Shown piece after piece: positions 53,924-63,436 of a stretch of DNA of 64,000 bases. The notes below the pieces were generated by a model. That model was not told the origin of the DNA and did no database searches. It worked only from the letters and a program-made list of their open reading frames with translations. Position 1 is the first letter of the stretch. Each line of letters starts with the position of its first letter. This stretch comes from JAIYDJ01 sp031400505 (GTDB lineage Bacteria > Pseudomonadota > Alphaproteobacteria > Rhodobacterales > Rhodobacteraceae). The translations under genes and the position numbers were made by a program. The stretch covers positions 39,752-103,751 of the forward strand of contig JANNPZ010000063.1 in NCBI GenBank assembly GCA_031400505.1. The letters run 5' to 3'.

Positions 53924-54870
53924 GCCCCCACACCGGGCTGCCAGCCGCCTGCGGTTGTCTGCAGGAACGCATCGGCGCAGGATTTTGCCAGCGCACGAAC
54001 CCGGCCGATATAGGCCTGACGTTCGGTCACGGAAATCACGCCGCGCGCGTCCAGCAGGTTGAAGAGATGGCTGGCCTTGATGCATTGATCGTAAGCCGGA
54101 TGCACCATCACGATGCGCTTGCCCGATTTGGGATCGGCGGGATCGAAGCCCAGCAGGCGGGCACATTCCGCCTCGGCCCGGATGAAATCGCCAAACAGCT
54201 TTTCCGTATCGGCGGCATCGAAGTTGTGGCGGCTGTATTCTTCCTCGGCCTGACGGAAGATGTCGCCATAGCGCAGTGCGATCGGTGATTGCGGGTCGTT
54301 GAACGGCATGTCCATCACGTGACTTGCATCCAGCACATACATCGCAAGCCGCTCAAGCCCATAGGTCAATTCGCCAGAGACAGGGTGGCAATCGTGGCCG
54401 CCGACCTGTTGGAAATAGGTGAACTGCGACACTTCCATGCCGTCGCACCACACTTCCCATCCCAGACCCCACGCCCCCAGCGTCGGGCTTTCCCAGTCAT
54501 CCTCGACAAAGCGGATGTCATGCAGGCTGGCGTCGATGCCGATGGCCGCCAGGCTGCCAAGGTACAGGTCCTGCAATTCGGGCGGGGATGGTTTGATGAT
54601 GACCTGAAACTGGTAGTAGTGCTGCAACCGGTTCGGGTTTTCACCATAGCGCCCGTCTGTCGGACGGCGCGAAGGTTGCACATAGGCGGCGGCCCAGGCG
54701 CGCGTGCCCAGTGACCGCAGCGTGGTGGCGGGGTGAAAGGTACCGGCCCCCACCTCCATGTCATAGGGCTGCAAAATCGCACAGCCTTGTGCCGCCCAAT
54801 AGGTTTGCAAGCGCAGCAGGATCTCCTGGAACGATCGCGGCGGAGTGGGGCTGCTTGGGGTTGCGGGCAT
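53920..54870 (-). CDS. glyQ: Glycyl-tRNA synthetase alpha subunit
   Basis: 316 residues. Catalytic subunit that activates glycine and charges tRNA-Gly. Typical segments are [20 protein letters not shown] (about residues 25-44), [15 protein letters not shown] [20 protein letters not shown], and [20 protein letters not shown]. First gene of glyQ-DUF-glyS. Confidence 0.96.
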   Translation of the reverse strand: MPATPSSPTPPRSFQEILLRLQTYWAAQGCAILQPYDMEVGAGTFHPATTLRSLGTRAWAAAYVQPSRRPTDGRYGENPNRLQHYYQFQVIIKPSPPELQDLYLGSLAAIGIDASLHDIRFVEDDWESPTLGAWGLGWEVWCDGMEVSQFTYFQQVGGHDCHPVSGELTYGLERLAMYVLDASHVMDMPFNDPQSPIALRYGDIFRQAEEEYSRHNFDAADTEKLFGDFIRAEAECARLLGFDPADPKSGKRIVMVHPAYDQCIKASHLFNLLDARGVISVTERQAYIGRVRALAKSCADAFLQTTAGGWQPGVGA

Positions 54871-55058
54871 CGGACGGGGCCTTTTTGACGAGATGCCCTT
54901 CCATAGGCAACGGGCGGTGCAGGGTCAATGCGCCCACCTGGGCCATCGCGCAAAAGGCTCTCGCTTCCGCCGTCTGCTCTGATACATTCACCATGATTTT
55001 GCGAATGCCTTTTGCGGCACGTGGCTGGGGCTTCGGTGGACCGCACAGGAGCGACGTA

Positions 55059-56804
55059 GTGAAGAAATTGGCAGGTTCGGTGCGGATGTTCTGGTTGGGT
55101 CTGTCCCTGTTGATCGGGGCGTTTCCGGTGTTTGCGCAAGACCAGGCATGGTTGCAGATCGAGGCGCACCCGGAACTGGCGGTCGCACAAGACCGTGCCC
55201 GCGCCTATGAGACGCTGTTTTCGGACGTGACCGGATTTGCGACCGGACGCGGCTGGTATCTGATCGCCCTGGGGCCACAATCGCCCGAAGCTGCGGCGGG
55301 GCGGTTGTTCGACCTGAAACAGCAGGGGCAGATTCCCCCCGATGCCTTCATCTCGGATGGATCAAACCATGGCAAACGCTTTTGGCCCCAAGGGGGTTTG
55401 CCGGCTGTGGTTCCGGCGCCCGCCCCGGTCGATGAACCCGTGATTGCCCCCGCAATCGATGCAGCACCAACCGCTGAACCAGAGGAAACCCTGCGCGAGG
55501 CGCGCGCCAGTGAAGATGCCCTTGGCCGCGATGACCGTCGCGCCTTGCAAGCCGCGTTGCAGTGGTTCGGGTTCTATACGGCGGCCATCGACGGTGCTTT
55601 CGGACCCGGCACGCGCAATTCGATGGCGGACTGGCAAAATGCCAATGGATTTGAACCGACGGGTGTGCTGACGACGCGGCAACGTGCCGCCCTTGTTGCG
55701 AATTATGAAGCCGATCAGGCCGAGTTCGGCTTTGCTGTCGTGAACGAGCCCGAGGCCGGGATCGAAATCACCCTGCCGCTGTCGCTTGTCCAGTTTGACC
55801 ACTACGAGCCGCCGTTTGTGCATTTCAACCAAAAGGATGCCTCGGATTTGCGGATCATTCTGATCTCGCAGCCGGGCGATCAGGCGAGTTTGTCGGGGTT
55901 GTATGGCATTCTGCAAACGCTGGAGGTGGTACCCGCAGAAGGGGCACGCAAGCTGGACGAGCGAAGCTTCACCATCAACGCAACCAGCGCGACAGTGCAG
56001 AGTTTTGCTTATGCCGAAACCTCCAAGGGTCAGGTCAAAGGCTATATGGCGGTTTGGCAGTCAAAGGATGCTGCGCGGATGCAACGGATTTTGCCGATGC
56101 TGCAGGCAAGTTTCCGGTCATCGGGCGACAAGTCGTTGGACCCGGGCCTTGTGCCGATCACCGATGAAGCGCGGCGGGGGTTGCTGTCAGGGCTTGAGGT
56201 GCGCCGACCGCTGTCATCGCAATCCGGGTTCTTTGTCGATGCCACGGGCAGCGTGCTGACCGCCCTGGCCGGAACCGATCGCTGTGGGCGCATCACGCTG
56301 GACCGCGACACGGATGCCACCGTGCGCCTGATCGATGCGACCACCGGGGCGGCCTTGTTGACGCCGACGATGCCACTTTCCCCGATGGCGGTGGCGCGGT
56401 TTGCGGCAAAGCCGCCACGCATCGGATCGGACATAGCGATTGCTGGCTATTCCTATGGCGATGCCCTGTCCGCCCCGGTTCTGACCTTTGGCGCTTTCGA
56501 GGATGTCACCGGTCTGAATGGCGAGTCCGAGTTGCGTCGGATCACCGCGCCGGTGCTGCCCGGAGATACGGGCGGGCCGGTGCTGGACCCTGCGGGCAAC
56601 GTCGTGGGCTTGTTGCTGCCCGGTGGTGATGGTGCCCGCAAACTGCCCGAAGGCGTCGCGTTCGCCGCAGGGGCAGAGCCGCTGCAAGCGTTTCTGACCG
56701 GCGCGGGTGTTGCAACACCGGGTGCAGCCACCGGTACGCTGACGCCAGACGCGCTGTCAAAACAGGCGCTTGGGATGACCGTGCTGGTCTCTTGCTGGGA
56801 CTGA
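55059..56804 (+). CDS. Secreted peptidoglycan-binding, trypsin-fold protein lacking catalytic residues
   Basis: 581 residues. The GTG start at 55059 (AGGAG upstream) gives a signal peptide (MFWLGLSLLIGAFPVFA, residues about 10-26). A SPOR-like segment (about 30-105, GRGWYLIALGPQSPEAAAGR), a peptidoglycan-binding helix bundle (RALQAALQWFGFYTAAIDGA, FGPGTRNSMADWQ), a middle domain and a trypsin-like C-terminal domain (about 385-565) follow. In that domain the position of the catalytic His (normally in TNAHVV) reads TALAGT with Ala404, and the nucleophile motif GDSGGP reads GDTGGP with Thr504. It is therefore likely a non-proteolytic binding or sensory protein. Confidence 0.78.
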   Translation: MKKLAGSVRMFWLGLSLLIGAFPVFAQDQAWLQIEAHPELAVAQDRARAYETLFSDVTGFATGRGWYLIALGPQSPEAAAGRLFDLKQQGQIPPDAFISDGSNHGKRFWPQGGLPAVVPAPAPVDEPVIAPAIDAAPTAEPEETLREARASEDALGRDDRRALQAALQWFGFYTAAIDGAFGPGTRNSMADWQNANGFEPTGVLTTRQRAALVANYEADQAEFGFAVVNEPEAGIEITLPLSLVQFDHYEPPFVHFNQKDASDLRIILISQPGDQASLSGLYGILQTLEVVPAEGARKLDERSFTINATSATVQSFAYAETSKGQVKGYMAVWQSKDAARMQRILPMLQASFRSSGDKSLDPGLVPITDEARRGLLSGLEVRRPLSSQSGFFVDATGSVLTALAGTDRCGRITLDRDTDATVRLIDATTGAALLTPTMPLSPMAVARFAAKPPRIGSDIAIAGYSYGDALSAPVLTFGAFEDVTGLNGESELRRITAPVLPGDTGGPVLDPAGNVVGLLLPGGDGARKLPEGVAFAAGAEPLQAFLTGAGVATPGAATGTLTPDALSKQALGMTVLVSCWD

Positions 56805-58253
56805 TCAGCGCTGCCAGAATCGCGGCAGCACCACGAGGAACATCGCCAGCAACGCCAGCCGCCCCATCAGCATTGTGACGATCATGATCCATTTCGCGGC
56901 TGTTGGAAAGTCGCGGTAGGTGCCGGTTTCCGCCAGCATCGGCCCAACGCCGTAGCCGATGTTGCCGATTGACGACCAGATGCCGAATAGCGCCGAAATC
57001 ATGTCCACTCCGGTCAGCGTGCAGGCGACACTCATCACGCCGATGGTCAGGATATAGCCTGTAACATACAGGATCAGCGCGCCCATCACATCGTCGTCCA
57101 CCGTGCGCCCATCGTATTTGACCGGGCTGATCCGGCTGGGCGTGTTGATCCGGCGGATTTGTGCCAGAACTGCCGCTCCGGTCACCTGCACCCGAAAGAT
57201 GGTCAATGCCCCCGAGCTTGACCCCGAACAGCCCCCGAACAGCCCCATGACAAAAGCCACCACCAGCGCAAACCCACCCCATGCGCCGAAACTTCCCGAA
57301 AAGAACCCTGTACCCGAAATCACCGAAGACAGGTTGAACAGCGTCTCGCGGAAGGCGGGTTCAACGGGCATGTCGGAACTGATAACGCGCCAGATCGTAA
57401 CCATACCGACCCCGGCGAAAATGATCCGCAGATAGCCCCACACCTGCTTGTCGCGCCACAATGGCCCGGCATAGCCGTTCACCAGTTGCACATAGCGGAT
57501 GTAGGGAAAGCTGGCGATGATCAGAAAGAACGCTCCGAAATACTCGCCTGCCCCGGCATACTTGTTGAAACTTGCGTCCAGCGGCGAAAATCCACCTGTG
57601 GCGATTGATGCCATCGCATGCACAACCGCGTCCAGCTCCGTCATCCCGATGGCGGCATAGGCGGCCGCGCAGATCACCGTCAGCCCGGCATAGACAAACA
57701 GCAGCTGTCGCGCGATGTCGGTCGCCCGCGGCAGGGCCTTGCCCAAGGTATCAAACCCTTCGGTGCGGAAAAACTGCATGCCGCCAACCCGCATCACCGG
57801 CAGAAAGATCATGGCGATAAAGGCGATCCCCAAGCCGCCAAGCCAGTTGAGCATCCCGCGCCACAGGTTCATCCCCGGAGGCAGATTGTCCAACCCGACA
57901 ATCACCGTCGATCCTGTGGTGGTGATGCCCGAAACCGCCTCGAAGTAGCCGTCGGTGAAGTTCAGGTGCGGCTCGCCCAAAATCAGCGGCAGCGCCCCGA
58001 AGAATGGCACAACTATCCAGATCGACAGGGTCAGCAGATAGGCTTGCCGCGCGTCCAACCCCCGCCCCAGCCCGTTCAGTGTGGCCAGCGACACCAGCAC
58101 CCCGATCCCGCCGGTGATGACTGCCGATTGCAGAAAATCATTGCTGTTGGACCGGCCCGCCCGCATGTCGATTATCGCGGGAACCAGCATCAGGATAGCC
58201 AACACGATCAGGATGCGGCTGACAACGTAGACGATGGGGCGAAAGTCTATCAT
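56805..58253 (-). CDS. trkH: TrkH-family potassium uptake protein
   Basis: 482-residue membrane protein with the repeated helix-pore-helix units of the Trk/Ktr superfamily. Selectivity-filter segments are visible as AVSGITTTGSTVI (about residue 105), SIATGGFSPLD, NLSSVISGTGFFSG and IWSSIGNIGYGVGP. It needs a TrkA-type regulatory subunit, not encoded here. Stop abuts the stop of the secreted protein gene. Confidence 0.9.
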   Translation of the reverse strand: MIDFRPIVYVVSRILIVLAILMLVPAIIDMRAGRSNSNDFLQSAVITGGIGVLVSLATLNGLGRGLDARQAYLLTLSIWIVVPFFGALPLILGEPHLNFTDGYFEAVSGITTTGSTVIVGLDNLPPGMNLWRGMLNWLGGLGIAFIAMIFLPVMRVGGMQFFRTEGFDTLGKALPRATDIARQLLFVYAGLTVICAAAYAAIGMTELDAVVHAMASIATGGFSPLDASFNKYAGAGEYFGAFFLIIASFPYIRYVQLVNGYAGPLWRDKQVWGYLRIIFAGVGMVTIWRVISSDMPVEPAFRETLFNLSSVISGTGFFSGSFGAWGGFALVVAFVMGLFGGCSGSSSGALTIFRVQVTGAAVLAQIRRINTPSRISPVKYDGRTVDDDVMGALILYVTGYILTIGVMSVACTLTGVDMISALFGIWSSIGNIGYGVGPMLAETGTYRDFPTAAKWIMIVTMLMGRLALLAMFLVVLPRFWQR

Positions 58254-58290
58254 GGGCAGGGTCTAGCCGTGCCCATGATGCACGTCAATT

Positions 58291-59379
58291 TCAACCGACG
58301 TGATACAGGCTGGCAAATAACCCGGGGTCAAGGCTGGTCGCGGCAAAGGTCGGCCCTTGGGTCAGCACCGACACCGCATCATGGCTGTGCAGGCTTTCTT
58401 GATGGCTGGCCACAATGCGGAAATCGCCGATCCGGGGTTCGGCCTGCAGGGCCAGACAGAACGACCGCGCGGCATCCTCGACAAAGATCGGGTTGGCGGC
58501 GTTCAACTCAGCAAAGGCCTGTTCGTCCTCGCGCTTGACCATCACTTGAGTTTCGGTCGGAACACCTGACCGTGCAATCTCGATCATGTCCTCGAACCAC
58601 AGGCAGGGACCTGCCTTGACCTCGACCGAAAGCCGCGCGACCGAGCGTTGCGAATGCGGCGTGGCCAGTTGCCCCCGCGTCATCCGGGCATGTTCCGACA
58701 GTTCCAGCGAGCATGGGCATGTGCTTGAATACACATAGTCAAGGTGCATGATCTTCTTGCGCACCCCGGCAATGTCCACCAGTTCCAGCGCAATATCATA
58801 GTACTGCCAACCCGCAAGACCGGAACGCAGGCTTTCTACCTTCATCGGAAAAGAGAAGCGCATCTGAATGCGCGCGTCAAAGCTGCCGAGGTCACGCTTG
58901 TAATCTTCCAAAGCGCGCTCAATCACCTCAAAGCTGAAATCCCGTTCTGCGTGGGCATAAAACGAGCGCATGATGCGGCTCATGTTGATGCCTTTCTTTT
59001 CCGCATCAAGGCTGACTGTGCCGGTCACAGACGTCTCCAGCATCACCTCACCCTGATTGCGCGTCCGGTACCGCAGCGGCAGGCGAAAGTTGGAAATCCC
59101 GACATGCTGAATGGTTGCGCGGGCCCCGACGATCAGGCTGGCCGGGCCGTTCTGCAAGTCAGGCAGACTGTCCTTATAGGCATCATCCACCCGAAATGTT
59201 GCAGGATAATCACGGCTCATCACCGGATATCCCTGCCCCACCAGAACGCCGGCAGCCGGATCCAGAGCCACGATATCAGCATCGGATGCACGATCTGCCC
59301 AACGGCGCAAAAGCGCCAATGCAGCCTCAGCCTCGTCGCGGCTGGGCTTTGTTTCACGGTCTGACATACGGATGTTCAT
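58291..59379 (-). CDS. folE2: GTP cyclohydrolase, FolE2 (type IB)
   Basis: 362 residues. Zinc-independent alternative to FolE that makes dihydroneopterin triphosphate from GTP, for folate and queuosine-type pathways. Typical parts are the N-terminal VGISNFRLPLRY, VSLDAEKKGINMSRIMR, the catalytic Cys in YSSTCPCSLELSEHAR, and the terminal SHQESLHSHDAVSVL. The start ATG at 59379 has AGGAG upstream. Confidence 0.92.
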   Translation of the reverse strand: MNIRMSDRETKPSRDEAEAALALLRRWADRASDADIVALDPAAGVLVGQGYPVMSRDYPATFRVDDAYKDSLPDLQNGPASLIVGARATIQHVGISNFRLPLRYRTRNQGEVMLETSVTGTVSLDAEKKGINMSRIMRSFYAHAERDFSFEVIERALEDYKRDLGSFDARIQMRFSFPMKVESLRSGLAGWQYYDIALELVDIAGVRKKIMHLDYVYSSTCPCSLELSEHARMTRGQLATPHSQRSVARLSVEVKAGPCLWFEDMIEIARSGVPTETQVMVKREDEQAFAELNAANPIFVEDAARSFCLALQAEPRIGDFRIVASHQESLHSHDAVSVLTQGPTFAATSLDPGLFASLYHVG

Positions 59380-59474
59380 CGGCACGGCTCCTGTGCATGG
59401 CGCTTTTAGACGTGATGTGGATGGCCACACCCATTCCGCCAGCCATTGCGACACTATACGACAGCCTTTAGCAG

Positions 59475-60656
59475 TCAGATCACCGAAAACGCCTGTTGCA
59501 GGTCGGAAATCAGATCATTGGCGTCTTCCAGCCCAACCGACAGCCGAACAAGCCCCGGGGTGATGCCCAGCCGTGCCTTCTGGTCGTCGGGCAAACGGGA
59601 ATGCGTGGTGGTTGCCGGATGGGTCACGATTGACTTTGCATCGCCCAAGTTATTGGAAATCTTCATGATCCGCAGCGCATTCAGCACCTTGAAGGCTGCA
59701 TCCTTGCCGCCGGCAACCTCGAACGTGACCAAGGTGCCGCCAGAGCCCATCTGTGCCAGGGCCAACGCATGTTGCGGATGACTTGGCAGGCCCGGATAGA
59801 TGACTTTCGACACCGAAGCGGTGGTTTCAAGCATTGTCGCAATCTGCAACGCACTTTCCGCCATGGCCCTGCACCGCAAATCCAGCGTCACCATCCCGTT
59901 GAGCATGATCCAAGCGGTGAACGGGCTCATCGACCCGCCGGTGTGCTTCATGTAGGGCTCAAGCACCTTGCGGATATAGTCTTTGGTCCCACAAACCACG
60001 CCGCCAAGGGCGCGCCCCTGTCCGTCGATGTGTTTTGTGGTTGAATAGACCACAACATCGGCGCCCTGCGACACGGCTTTTGAAAAGATCGGGGTGGCAA
60101 AAACGTTGTCCACGATCACCAATGCGCCGACGCCATGCGCGATTTCGGCAACTGACGCGATGTCGATCAGCTCGAGCGTCGGGTTCGAAACGGATTCAAA
60201 AAACACCGCCTTGACGCCTGGCACGACAGCGGCCCGCCACTGATCGAGGTCCGCACCATCGACAAAAGTTACCTTGACGCCATAACGCTGCAAGACCTCT
60301 TCCAGCACGTAAAGGCACGACCCGAACAACGCCCGTGCCGATACGACATGATCACCCGCGCGCAGCAGCGAGGCCAGCGCCCCCATCACCGCCGCCATTC
60401 CCGATGCGGTGGCAAAGGCATCCTCGCAACCTTCCAGGGCCGCGATGCGCTCTTCGAACATCCGGGTCGTTGGATTGCCATAGCGCGCGTAGATGAATTC
60501 GTCGTCGCCCGCCTTGTTGAACCGCGCTTCCGCCTGTTCGCAGGTCTCGTAGACAAAGCCCTGTGTCAGAAAGATCGCCTCGGCCATCTCGCCATACTGG
60601 CTGCGGCGGCTGCCTTCATGCACCAGCTTCGTGCGTGTCTTCCAGTCATCCATCAC
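59475..60656 (-). CDS. metZ: O-succinylhomoserine sulfhydrylase
   Basis: 393-residue PLP enzyme of the Cys/Met metabolism family. Makes homocysteine from O-succinylhomoserine and sulfide in methionine synthesis. The PLP Lys is in VYSTTKHIDGQGRALGG (about residue 205); the N-terminal TRTKLVHEGSRRSQYGEMAE and YARYGNPT segments fit MetZ. Controlled by an upstream SAM-II-like riboswitch with a terminator (60671-60770). O-acetylhomoserine as substrate is an alternative. Confidence 0.92.
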   Translation of the reverse strand: MMDDWKTRTKLVHEGSRRSQYGEMAEAIFLTQGFVYETCEQAEARFNKAGDDEFIYARYGNPTTRMFEERIAALEGCEDAFATASGMAAVMGALASLLRAGDHVVSARALFGSCLYVLEEVLQRYGVKVTFVDGADLDQWRAAVVPGVKAVFFESVSNPTLELIDIASVAEIAHGVGALVIVDNVFATPIFSKAVSQGADVVVYSTTKHIDGQGRALGGVVCGTKDYIRKVLEPYMKHTGGSMSPFTAWIMLNGMVTLDLRCRAMAESALQIATMLETTASVSKVIYPGLPSHPQHALALAQMGSGGTLVTFEVAGGKDAAFKVLNALRIMKISNNLGDAKSIVTHPATTTHSRLPDDQKARLGITPGLVRLSVGLEDANDLISDLQQAFSVI

Positions 60657-60670
60657 CGTCTCCGGTCAAC

Positions 60671-60703
60671 AAAAAGCCCCGGACCACAAACAGGTGCCGG
60701 GGC
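60671..60703 (-). terminator. Attenuator hairpin in the metZ leader
   Basis: On the minus strand, GCCCCGG (60703-60697), a 14-nt loop, CCGGGGC (60682-60676), then TTTTT. It lies between the riboswitch aptamer and the metZ start, 15 bp from the ATG. The loop CACCT can pair with AGGTG at the aptamer's 3' edge, a possible antiterminator. Confidence 0.75.
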
Positions 60704-60711
60704 AAGACCCA

Positions 60712-60770
60712 CACCTCTTTAGCGGCTTGTTTAACGTGGCCCGCAATCCGGTAACAAAGCGCCACGGATA
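60712..60770 (-). promoter_or_regulatory. SAM-II-type riboswitch upstream of metZ
   Basis: On the minus strand: P1 arms CGTGGC (60766-60761) and GCCACG (60740-60735) enclose GCTTTGTTACCGGATTGCGG; then TTAAACAAGCCGCTAAAGAG follows, ending in GG. This order (stem, CCGGATTGC loop, closing arm, A-rich strand, GCTAAA-AGG pseudoknot strand) is the SAM-II consensus known upstream of metA/metX/metZ in alphaproteobacteria. SAM binding would reduce metZ expression through the downstream attenuator. Confidence 0.8.
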
Positions 60771-60898
60771 CGGAGTAGCCCCGCCATGGCCAAAGGTCAA
60801 CTGTTGCACTGCCGCATCGTCACGGACCTGTAACGCAGAGTTCACCCAGACGTCGCAAGCTCGGGTTATCCACAACGCGAGTGCAGCGAAAGGCCGCC

Positions 60899-61810
60899 AT
60901 GCCGCAAACGCCCGCCCCTGTTCGTGCCGATGTGTCAGCCCAGGGGTTGGAAATCGATCATGGCCAGCTGTTGGCCTGTCTTGCGGCCTTGCCTGCAAGA
61001 TCCCCGGTTGTCGTGATGATCCATGGCTACCGTTTTGACCCAGGTTTAGCCGACCACTGCCCACATGGACACATCCTGTCGATGAACCCGCCTGCAGACG
61101 ACCGCAAGGCCACAAGTTGGCCGCGGCAGTTGGGTTTGACTGGCGACAATGGAATGGCCATCGGTTTTGGTTGGAAAGCCCGGGGATCCGTGCAGGGCGC
61201 CTATCGCCGCGCCGCAGCAGCGGGCAGGGCGCTGGCGGATCTGGCGGGCCTGGTTCGCCAGATCGATCCGGCCCGTCAGGTGGACGTGATCGGTCATTCT
61301 CTGGGCGCGCGCGTGGCGCTTCAGGCACTGCCGCATGCCCGCCCCGGCGACTTCCGCCGGATGATCCTGCTGGCAGCCGCAGAGACGCGCCGCCCCGCCC
61401 GCGCCGCCATGGACAGCCCTGCCGGGCGCGCCGTCGATGTGGTCAACATCACGACCCGCGAGAACGATCTGTTCGACTTTGCGCTGGAATGGCTTGTGGG
61501 CTTTGGCACCGACACGGCCTTGGGTCAGGGGCCGGGACGCCCCCTGCCAAACTGGCTGGATCTGCAAATCGACCGGAAGGCAACGCTGGACGTGCTCGAC
61601 CGGCTTGGCCATGCCTTGCCGCCACCGCCCGCGCGCATCTGCCATTGGTCGCCCTATATGCGACCGGGGATATTCAGGTTTTACCGCGCCGTGCTGGATG
61701 GCGCGATCCCGTTGCCCCAGCTTCGCGATGCGTTGCCAACCGGGCGTGACCGTCGCTGGTCGCGCCTGATGTTTCCGGTCGGGGCGCAGCAGTTTCTGGG
61801 CCCTGCCTGA
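60899..61810 (+). CDS. Alpha/beta-hydrolase fold protein (putative esterase/lipase)
   Basis: 303 residues. The fold is supported by VVVMIHGYRFDP (oxyanion strand, about residue 40) and the nucleophile elbow VDVIGHSLGARVALQ (about residue 135). A later Asp (TTRENDLFDFAL) and His (ICHWSPYMRPG) complete a possible triad. No signal peptide. The ATG at 60899 has GAAAGG upstream. Substrate unknown. Confidence 0.82.
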   Translation: MPQTPAPVRADVSAQGLEIDHGQLLACLAALPARSPVVVMIHGYRFDPGLADHCPHGHILSMNPPADDRKATSWPRQLGLTGDNGMAIGFGWKARGSVQGAYRRAAAAGRALADLAGLVRQIDPARQVDVIGHSLGARVALQALPHARPGDFRRMILLAAAETRRPARAAMDSPAGRAVDVVNITTRENDLFDFALEWLVGFGTDTALGQGPGRPLPNWLDLQIDRKATLDVLDRLGHALPPPPARICHWSPYMRPGIFRFYRAVLDGAIPLPQLRDALPTGRDRRWSRLMFPVGAQQFLGPA

Positions 61811-61833
61811 TTTCTGGGCCCTGCATGACGGTA

Positions 61834-62439
61834 TCAGTCTTCGGCTTGATCTTTCGTGCCGTATGTTTCCATCAGACGGCCCTGCGTCATGAAAAACGCA
61901 AACAAGGCGGCCGTCAGGCCAAAGGTCTTGAACGTCACCCAAGCTTCGGTGGACATCATCCGCCAGACTGCCTCGTTTGCAATTGCCAGGGCCACAAAGA
62001 ACAGAGTGACGCGGCGGGTCAGGATCATCCAGCCTTCCGCTTGCATCGGAAGGGCTTCTTCCATCACCAGTTTCAGGTAGGACTGCCCGCGCCAAAGCCC
62101 AAAGCCGAGAATCGCGGCGAACAAAAGATAGATCATCGTAGGCTTCATCTTGAAGAAACGCTCGTCCTTCAGCCAGACCGACAATCCACCGAAGATCACC
62201 ACAAGTACGACAGTCGCCACTTGCATCTTTGACAGCTTGCCCGTCAGCGCCCAAAGGATGCCCGTGGTCAGGATCAGGACCGGGATGAAGGCGGCCGTCA
62301 CGACGATGAAGCCGGAATAGTCCGATCCGAAAATCGTGAAGACCTGATCCTTCATCCGACCATAGGCTAAGAAAAACACCAGGACCGGCCCCAGTTCGAG
62401 GCCGAGTTTCAAGATGGGACTTATTTTCTTTTCCGTCAT
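61834..62439 (-). CDS. yciB: Inner membrane-spanning protein of the YciB/IspZ family
   Basis: 201 residues with about six membrane helices. Typical YciB features: LELGPVLVFFLAYGR near the start, GLSVWLKDERFFKMKPTMIY in the middle, LTRRVTLFFVALAIANEAVW and the C-terminal FMTQGRLMETYG. E. coli YciB is linked to envelope synthesis and septation. The ATG at 62439 has GGAGGG upstream. Downstream of, and probably cotranscribed with, the DMT transporter and ftsY. Confidence 0.9.
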   Translation of the reverse strand: MTEKKISPILKLGLELGPVLVFFLAYGRMKDQVFTIFGSDYSGFIVVTAAFIPVLILTTGILWALTGKLSKMQVATVVLVVIFGGLSVWLKDERFFKMKPTMIYLLFAAILGFGLWRGQSYLKLVMEEALPMQAEGWMILTRRVTLFFVALAIANEAVWRMMSTEAWVTFKTFGLTAALFAFFMTQGRLMETYGTKDQAED

Positions 62440-62451
62440 CGGACCCTCCAC

Positions 62452-63357
62452 TCAGCCGATTTGCACCAGAATTGCCCCAAGCGCAATCAGGCCCATCAGC
62501 GCAGCCCGAAGTGCCCCGACCTTTTCGCCGAGGACCGCCCAGCCGATGATCGCGGCAAACACGGTCGAGGTTTCGCGCAGTGCCGCCACCTCGCCCACCC
62601 GGCCCAGCCGCGTGGCGAGCATCACCCCGCCAAAGCTGACAAAGGCCACCAGCGCGCCAAGGATCCCGCGCAGGACAAGCGGGCTGATGAGGTCAGGCAA
62701 AGTCGCCCGGCCGCGTGCCAGCCTTATCGCCATCAGGGTCGGGAAATCCGTGGATGTGATGAAGAAGAACCAAGCAAGAAAGGTGAACGGATCGGGGGTC
62801 AGGCGGATGCCCCAGGCGTCATAGGTCGTATAAACCGCCACCAGCAGCCCTCCGGCAAAGGCCCAAGCCAATCCCGACCAGAGAGCGGCCCGTCCGATCC
62901 CCACTCCGCGCAGGTTCACCGCCGCCAGCATAAGGATTGCGCCCGATAAGAGCCCGACCCCGCCCCATTGCAGCGCGCGATAGTGTTCCCCCAGGAAAAG
63001 CGCGGCAAAAGCCAGCGTCGCCAACGGCCCGGTGCCGCGCACCACCGGATAGACCACGGTATAGGCTGCGCGGTCATACGCCAGCGCCATCGTCAATTTG
63101 TAGGCAAAGTGGATGCCCAAGGCGCCAAAAAGCACCAACCATTCGATGCCCCGTGGCCAAGGCACTGCAAACACTGCGACCGGCGCGCTGAGCACGAAGA
63201 TCCACAGATCGATCGAGGCACGGGTCAGCCAGGGGTCGTGCTGACCTTTTTGCAGCGCACCGAACACTGCATGGGCCATGGCCGAGCCGAGCGCGAGGCA
63301 CAACGCCAGAGTGATCCCGGCGGGGGTGCCTTCCAGGGACAGGAGCCAGGATGTCAT
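62452..63357 (-). CDS. EamA/DMT-superfamily transporter
   Basis: 301 residues with ten predicted membrane helices in two EamA repeats (ALGSAMAHAVFGALQKG, then RGTGPLATLAFAALFLGEHY; second repeat ending FAAIIGWAVLGEKVGALRAA). The ATG at 63357 is used. Drug/metabolite exporters of this type carry amino acids, nucleosides or other metabolites; the substrate is not evident. It sits between ftsY and yciB on the same strand; this ftsY-DMT-yciB order seems to be a conserved operon in the family. Confidence 0.85.
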   Translation of the reverse strand: MTSWLLSLEGTPAGITLALCLALGSAMAHAVFGALQKGQHDPWLTRASIDLWIFVLSAPVAVFAVPWPRGIEWLVLFGALGIHFAYKLTMALAYDRAAYTVVYPVVRGTGPLATLAFAALFLGEHYRALQWGGVGLLSGAILMLAAVNLRGVGIGRAALWSGLAWAFAGGLLVAVYTTYDAWGIRLTPDPFTFLAWFFFITSTDFPTLMAIRLARGRATLPDLISPLVLRGILGALVAFVSFGGVMLATRLGRVGEVAALRETSTVFAAIIGWAVLGEKVGALRAALMGLIALGAILVQIG

Positions 63358-63376
63358 GTATCGCCTTGCCAGACCG

Positions 63377-63430
63377 GCCGGGGGGTTTCGCACCCCCCGG
63401 ACCCCCCGCGGGATATTTCAGCCAAGATGA
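63377..63430 (+). repeat. Dispersed GC-hairpin intergenic element, copy C
   Basis: Hairpin CCGGGGGGT-TTCGC-ACCCCCCGG (63377-63399), then ACCCCCCGCGGGATATTTCA and GCCAAGATGAA. It occupies the gap between ftsY and the DMT transporter and ends 6 bp before the ftsY stop codon, as copy B does with glyS. Confidence 0.75.
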
Positions 63431-63436
63431 AAGGGA

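Noticed and set aside
60866..60874. Perfect DnaA box TTATCCACA
   Set aside because: A single 9-mer with no companion boxes, AT-rich stretch or origin-associated genes; likely chance.
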